Source of the DNA: an uncultured Bacteroidota bacterium
GTDB taxonomy: Bacteria; Bacteroidota; Bacteroidia; Bacteroidales; P3
DNA: 8,637 nucleotides
Direction: 5' to 3'
Assembly: GCA_902766265.1 (NCBI GenBank)
Contig: CACXCY010000228.1
Coordinates: 1-8,637, forward strand
Shown one piece after another: positions 7,096 through 8,637 of the stretch. Under the pieces are notes generated by a model. The model did not search any database. It saw only the letters and a list, made by a program, of their open reading frames with translations, and was not told where the DNA came from. The position numbers and the translations under genes were made by a program. The number at the start of each line of letters is the position of its first letter. The stretch's first letter is position 1.

Positions 7096-7103
7096 CAAAG
7101 ATA
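7096..7103 (-). promoter_or_regulatory. Candidate -7 promoter element for the ClC gene
   Basis: Read on the minus strand, 7103-7096 is TATCTTTG, a perfect match to the Bacteroidetes TAnnTTTG element. Transcription would start near 7090, giving a leader of about 50 nt that is A/T-rich just before the ATG. The -33 element is weak: no TTTG stands at 18-20 bp, and only a T-rich TTTT at 7127-7130 lies a little too far away. Confidence 0.5.
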
Positions 7104-7266
7104 CAAAAAAGATGTTTACAGACAGTAAAAAAGTTGCATTTTGCCGCATATAGCCGCCCTTGTCGCCTGTTCCGGAGGGGTCAGCTCTCTGCATCAATTA
7201 GCGACGTAATGAGGTGTCTTTGCGGGCAAAGGAGTTTTTTTGCCATACACAAACTATTTTCCCAAA

Positions 7267-7297
7267 ATTGCCGTTATAGCAAAACACAATATATTTT
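7267..7297 (+). promoter_or_regulatory. Weak candidate promoter for the OmpA-type lipoprotein gene
   Basis: ATTG (7267-7270) and TATATTTT (7290-7297) are each one base from the Bacteroidetes -33 (TTTG) and -7 (TAnnTTTG) elements, and the 19-bp spacer is right. The start would fall around 7302-7305, making the mRNA almost leaderless at the ATG at 7305. An alternative is TGTCTTTG at 7215-7222, also one mismatch from the -7 consensus but without a clear -33, which would leave a leader of about 75 nt. The sequence does not decide between them. Confidence 0.3.
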
Positions 7298-7304
7298 CTG
7301 AACC

Positions 7305-8252
7305 ATGAAACGCACATTGATTCTCATAGGTCTCTGCGCCTCACTCTGCACCTCCTGTGTCACCCTCGGCAAATACGAGGCACTCGAAGCATCGAACAAC
7401 ATGCTGAAGAAAGAGCACAACGTCACCCGTCAGGAGTTGCAGGACATGAAGGATGAATACGCCTCGCTACAGCGGCAGTTCCAGACGCAAACCGCCGAAA
7501 TGACCGACCTCAACGCCCTGAAGATGTCGCAGGACTCCACCATCAGCCAACTCCACAACGAGATAGACAACCTGCGGCTGGCCTACGATACCATCATCGA
7601 GAACTATATGCAGCAGATTTCGGGCAAGAACAAGAGTCTCGACCGCGCCAACAACCTGTTGGCCATCCGCACCAAGGAGCTCGCCGACCGCGAGAATGCC
7701 TTTGCCATCAAGGAGCAGGCGCTGCTCGACAAACAAGCCGAACTGGAACGCAGCCAGGCAGCCACCGAACAGAAACTTGAAGCGTTGCGCTCGTCGGTAA
7801 CCAACGCTCTTGTGGGCTTCCGCGACAAAGGTCTCAACGTGGATGTGAAAGACAGCAAGGTATATGTCTCTATGGAGAGCAAACTGATGTTTCCTTCGGC
7901 CAGCTGGAATGTGTCGAAAGAGGGACAGGAAGCCATCAAAGGACTTGCCAAAGTGCTCGAGGAGAATGCCGACCTGAAAATTATGGTGGAGGGACACACC
8001 GACAACGATGCCTACAACGGAGGCGGAGCTGTGAAGGACAACTGGGACCTGAGCGTGATGCGCGCCACCGCCATCGTGAAGCTGCTGTTACAATACGGCA
8101 AGAATATCGACCCTGCCCGTATTGAGGCCTGTGGCCATGGTGAATACGCTCCCAAAGTGCCCAACAACAGCGCCGCCAACAAGGCACAGAACCGCCGCAC
8201 AGAGATTATCCTCACCCCCGACCTCGACGCCCTGCTGAAAGCTGTGAAATAA
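7305..8252 (+). CDS. OmpA-domain lipoprotein with long coiled coil
   Basis: This 315-aa protein probably anchors the outer membrane to peptidoglycan. It begins with a lipoprotein signal, a hydrophobic stretch to CTSC with C18 as the lipidated residue (position -3 is Cys, a little unusual). Residues about 22-165 are highly charged, Gln/Glu/Leu-rich and free of prolines, and should form a long coiled coil spanning the periplasm. The OmpA C-terminal domain covers about 185-305: FPSASWNVSKEG (196-207), VEGHTDN (228-234) and NWDLSVMRA (246-254), with NRRTEIIL at 296-303. D233 and R253 match the Asp and Arg that hold diaminopimelate in OmpA. There is no N-terminal beta barrel, so this is a Pal-like rather than an OmpA porin architecture. 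It is monocistronic, divergent from the ClC gene and closed by the terminator at 8299. Confidence 0.9.
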   Translation: MKRTLILIGLCASLCTSCVTLGKYEALEASNNMLKKEHNVTRQELQDMKDEYASLQRQFQTQTAEMTDLNALKMSQDSTISQLHNEIDNLRLAYDTIIENYMQQISGKNKSLDRANNLLAIRTKELADRENAFAIKEQALLDKQAELERSQAATEQKLEALRSSVTNALVGFRDKGLNVDVKDSKVYVSMESKLMFPSASWNVSKEGQEAIKGLAKVLEENADLKIMVEGHTDNDAYNGGGAVKDNWDLSVMRATAIVKLLLQYGKNIDPARIEACGHGEYAPKVPNNSAANKAQNRRTEIILTPDLDALLKAVK

Positions 8253-8298
8253 ATAGGAACACAGGTATCATAACAGATAGATACCATCCGATACACTG

Positions 8299-8339
8299 AT
8301 AAGGCGCACCACGCAACTGTGGTGCGCCTTATTATTTTT
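8299..8339 (+). terminator. Strong intrinsic terminator after the OmpA-type gene
   Basis: AAGGCGCACCAC (8301-8312) and GTGGTGCGCCTT (8319-8330) form a perfect 12-bp stem with a GCAACT loop; two flanking A-T pairs extend it to 8299-8332. TTATTTTT follows (8332-8339). It lies 46 nt after the stop of the OmpA-type gene and just beyond the convergent O-antigen-ligase-like gene (stop at 8356). A T-run is present only on the plus-strand side, so it mainly serves the OmpA-type gene. Confidence 0.9.
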
Positions 8340-8355
8340 GTTGAACGTGGTTTGC

Positions 8356-8637
8356 CTACTCCTCTTCCGAGGGTTCGGACGAAGATGAGGCATAGAGGTC
8401 AAGGGCCACGATTACGGCGGTAAAGCCCCAGAAAGGCACAGAGAGTTTGTCGGTGTCCAGGAAGTTGTTGAACACTCCATGCACATAATAGGTCAGCATG
8501 CTCAGGGTGAACGCCAGCGCTGTGTTGGCCACCGTCTTGTCGCGAGCCGTGCGATACACCCGCACTCCAGTGGCGAATGTGGCCATGAAGATTCCCACCA
8601 CAAGGACAGCCCCCGGCACTCCCTGCTCGGTAAGAGG
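8356..8637 (-). CDS. O-antigen ligase/polymerase-like membrane protein, C-terminal part
   Basis: The frame is open from the window edge (8637) to a TAG at 8356-8358, giving the last 93 residues of a longer protein; its start lies beyond the window. Within it, GVPGAVLVVGIFMATFATGV, TALAFTLSMLTYYVHGVF and SVPFWGFTAVIVALDLY read as three hydrophobic segments, ending in an acidic Ser/Glu-rich cytoplasmic-type tail. PLTEQGVPG at the cut edge and the stretch around HGVFNNFLDTDKLSVPFWG resemble the C-terminus of Bacteroidetes O-antigen ligase family proteins, which join or polymerise surface glycan on an undecaprenyl carrier. I base this on recalled family resemblance, with only the tail visible, and the catalytic periplasmic loop is not in the window. 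A GTG at 8617-8619 is an internal Val codon, not the start. Confidence 0.7.
   Translation of the reverse strand, partial: PLTEQGVPGAVLVVGIFMATFATGVRVYRTARDKTVANTALAFTLSMLTYYVHGVFNNFLDTDKLSVPFWGFTAVIVALDLYASSSSEPSEEE

Noticed and set aside
7218..7247. CTTTGC-GG-GCAAAG followed by a T-run as a terminator, and one GCCATAC copy (7242-7248) resembling the 286-419 repeat
   Set aside because: A 2-nt loop is too tight for the full stem, no gene ends just upstream on the plus strand, and a single 7-base match to the repeat unit is expected by chance.
8264..8285. GGTATC/GATACC inverted repeat after the OmpA-type gene
   Set aside because: It is only a 6-bp A/T-containing stem with a 10-nt loop, beside a far stronger terminator at 8299; no clear role.

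Overview
The window looks like ordinary chromosome from a Bacteroidales bacterium (Prevotella/Bacteroides/Muribaculaceae-like; I cannot name the genus). The evidence is the gene families present (a secreted fucosidase, a fused oligopeptide-transporter ATPase, a ClC channel with CBS domains, an OmpA-type lipoprotein, an O-antigen-ligase-like membrane protein), the lack of Shine-Dalgarno sequences before the starts, and two perfect matches to the Bacteroidetes -7 promoter element TAnnTTTG.

Layout. Positions 1-559 hold no convincing gene. They contain a striking 134-bp near-palindrome (286-419): 13-bp perfect terminal inverted repeats enclose five plus five inverted 11-bp units built on GCCATA. 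A double ABC ATPase (560-2269, minus) follows, then divergently an ornithine aminotransferase, rocD (2387-3607, plus), with a good promoter in the shared gap. Two hairpins separate rocD from a signal-peptide-bearing GH29 alpha-L-fucosidase (3745-5235, plus). That gene meets a ClC channel/transporter with two CBS domains (5250-7040, minus) tail to tail with only 14 bp between the stops. A divergent intergenic region of 264 bp separates the ClC gene from an OmpA-domain lipoprotein (7305-8252, plus), which ends at a strong terminator. The window closes on the C-terminal part of an O-antigen-ligase-like protein (8356-8637, minus) whose start lies outside.

The genes do not form one operon; strands alternate and each appears to be its own transcription unit. 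Individually they suit a gut or oral anaerobe: peptide import, arginine/ornithine metabolism, trimming of fucose from host or dietary glycans, anion homeostasis, anchoring of the outer membrane to peptidoglycan, and surface polysaccharide assembly. I found no CRISPR array, transposase, tRNA, rRNA, or defence or toxin-antitoxin genes. The only element I would call possibly undescribed is the phased palindrome at 286-419; the remainder is mostly familiar families with a few small oddities.
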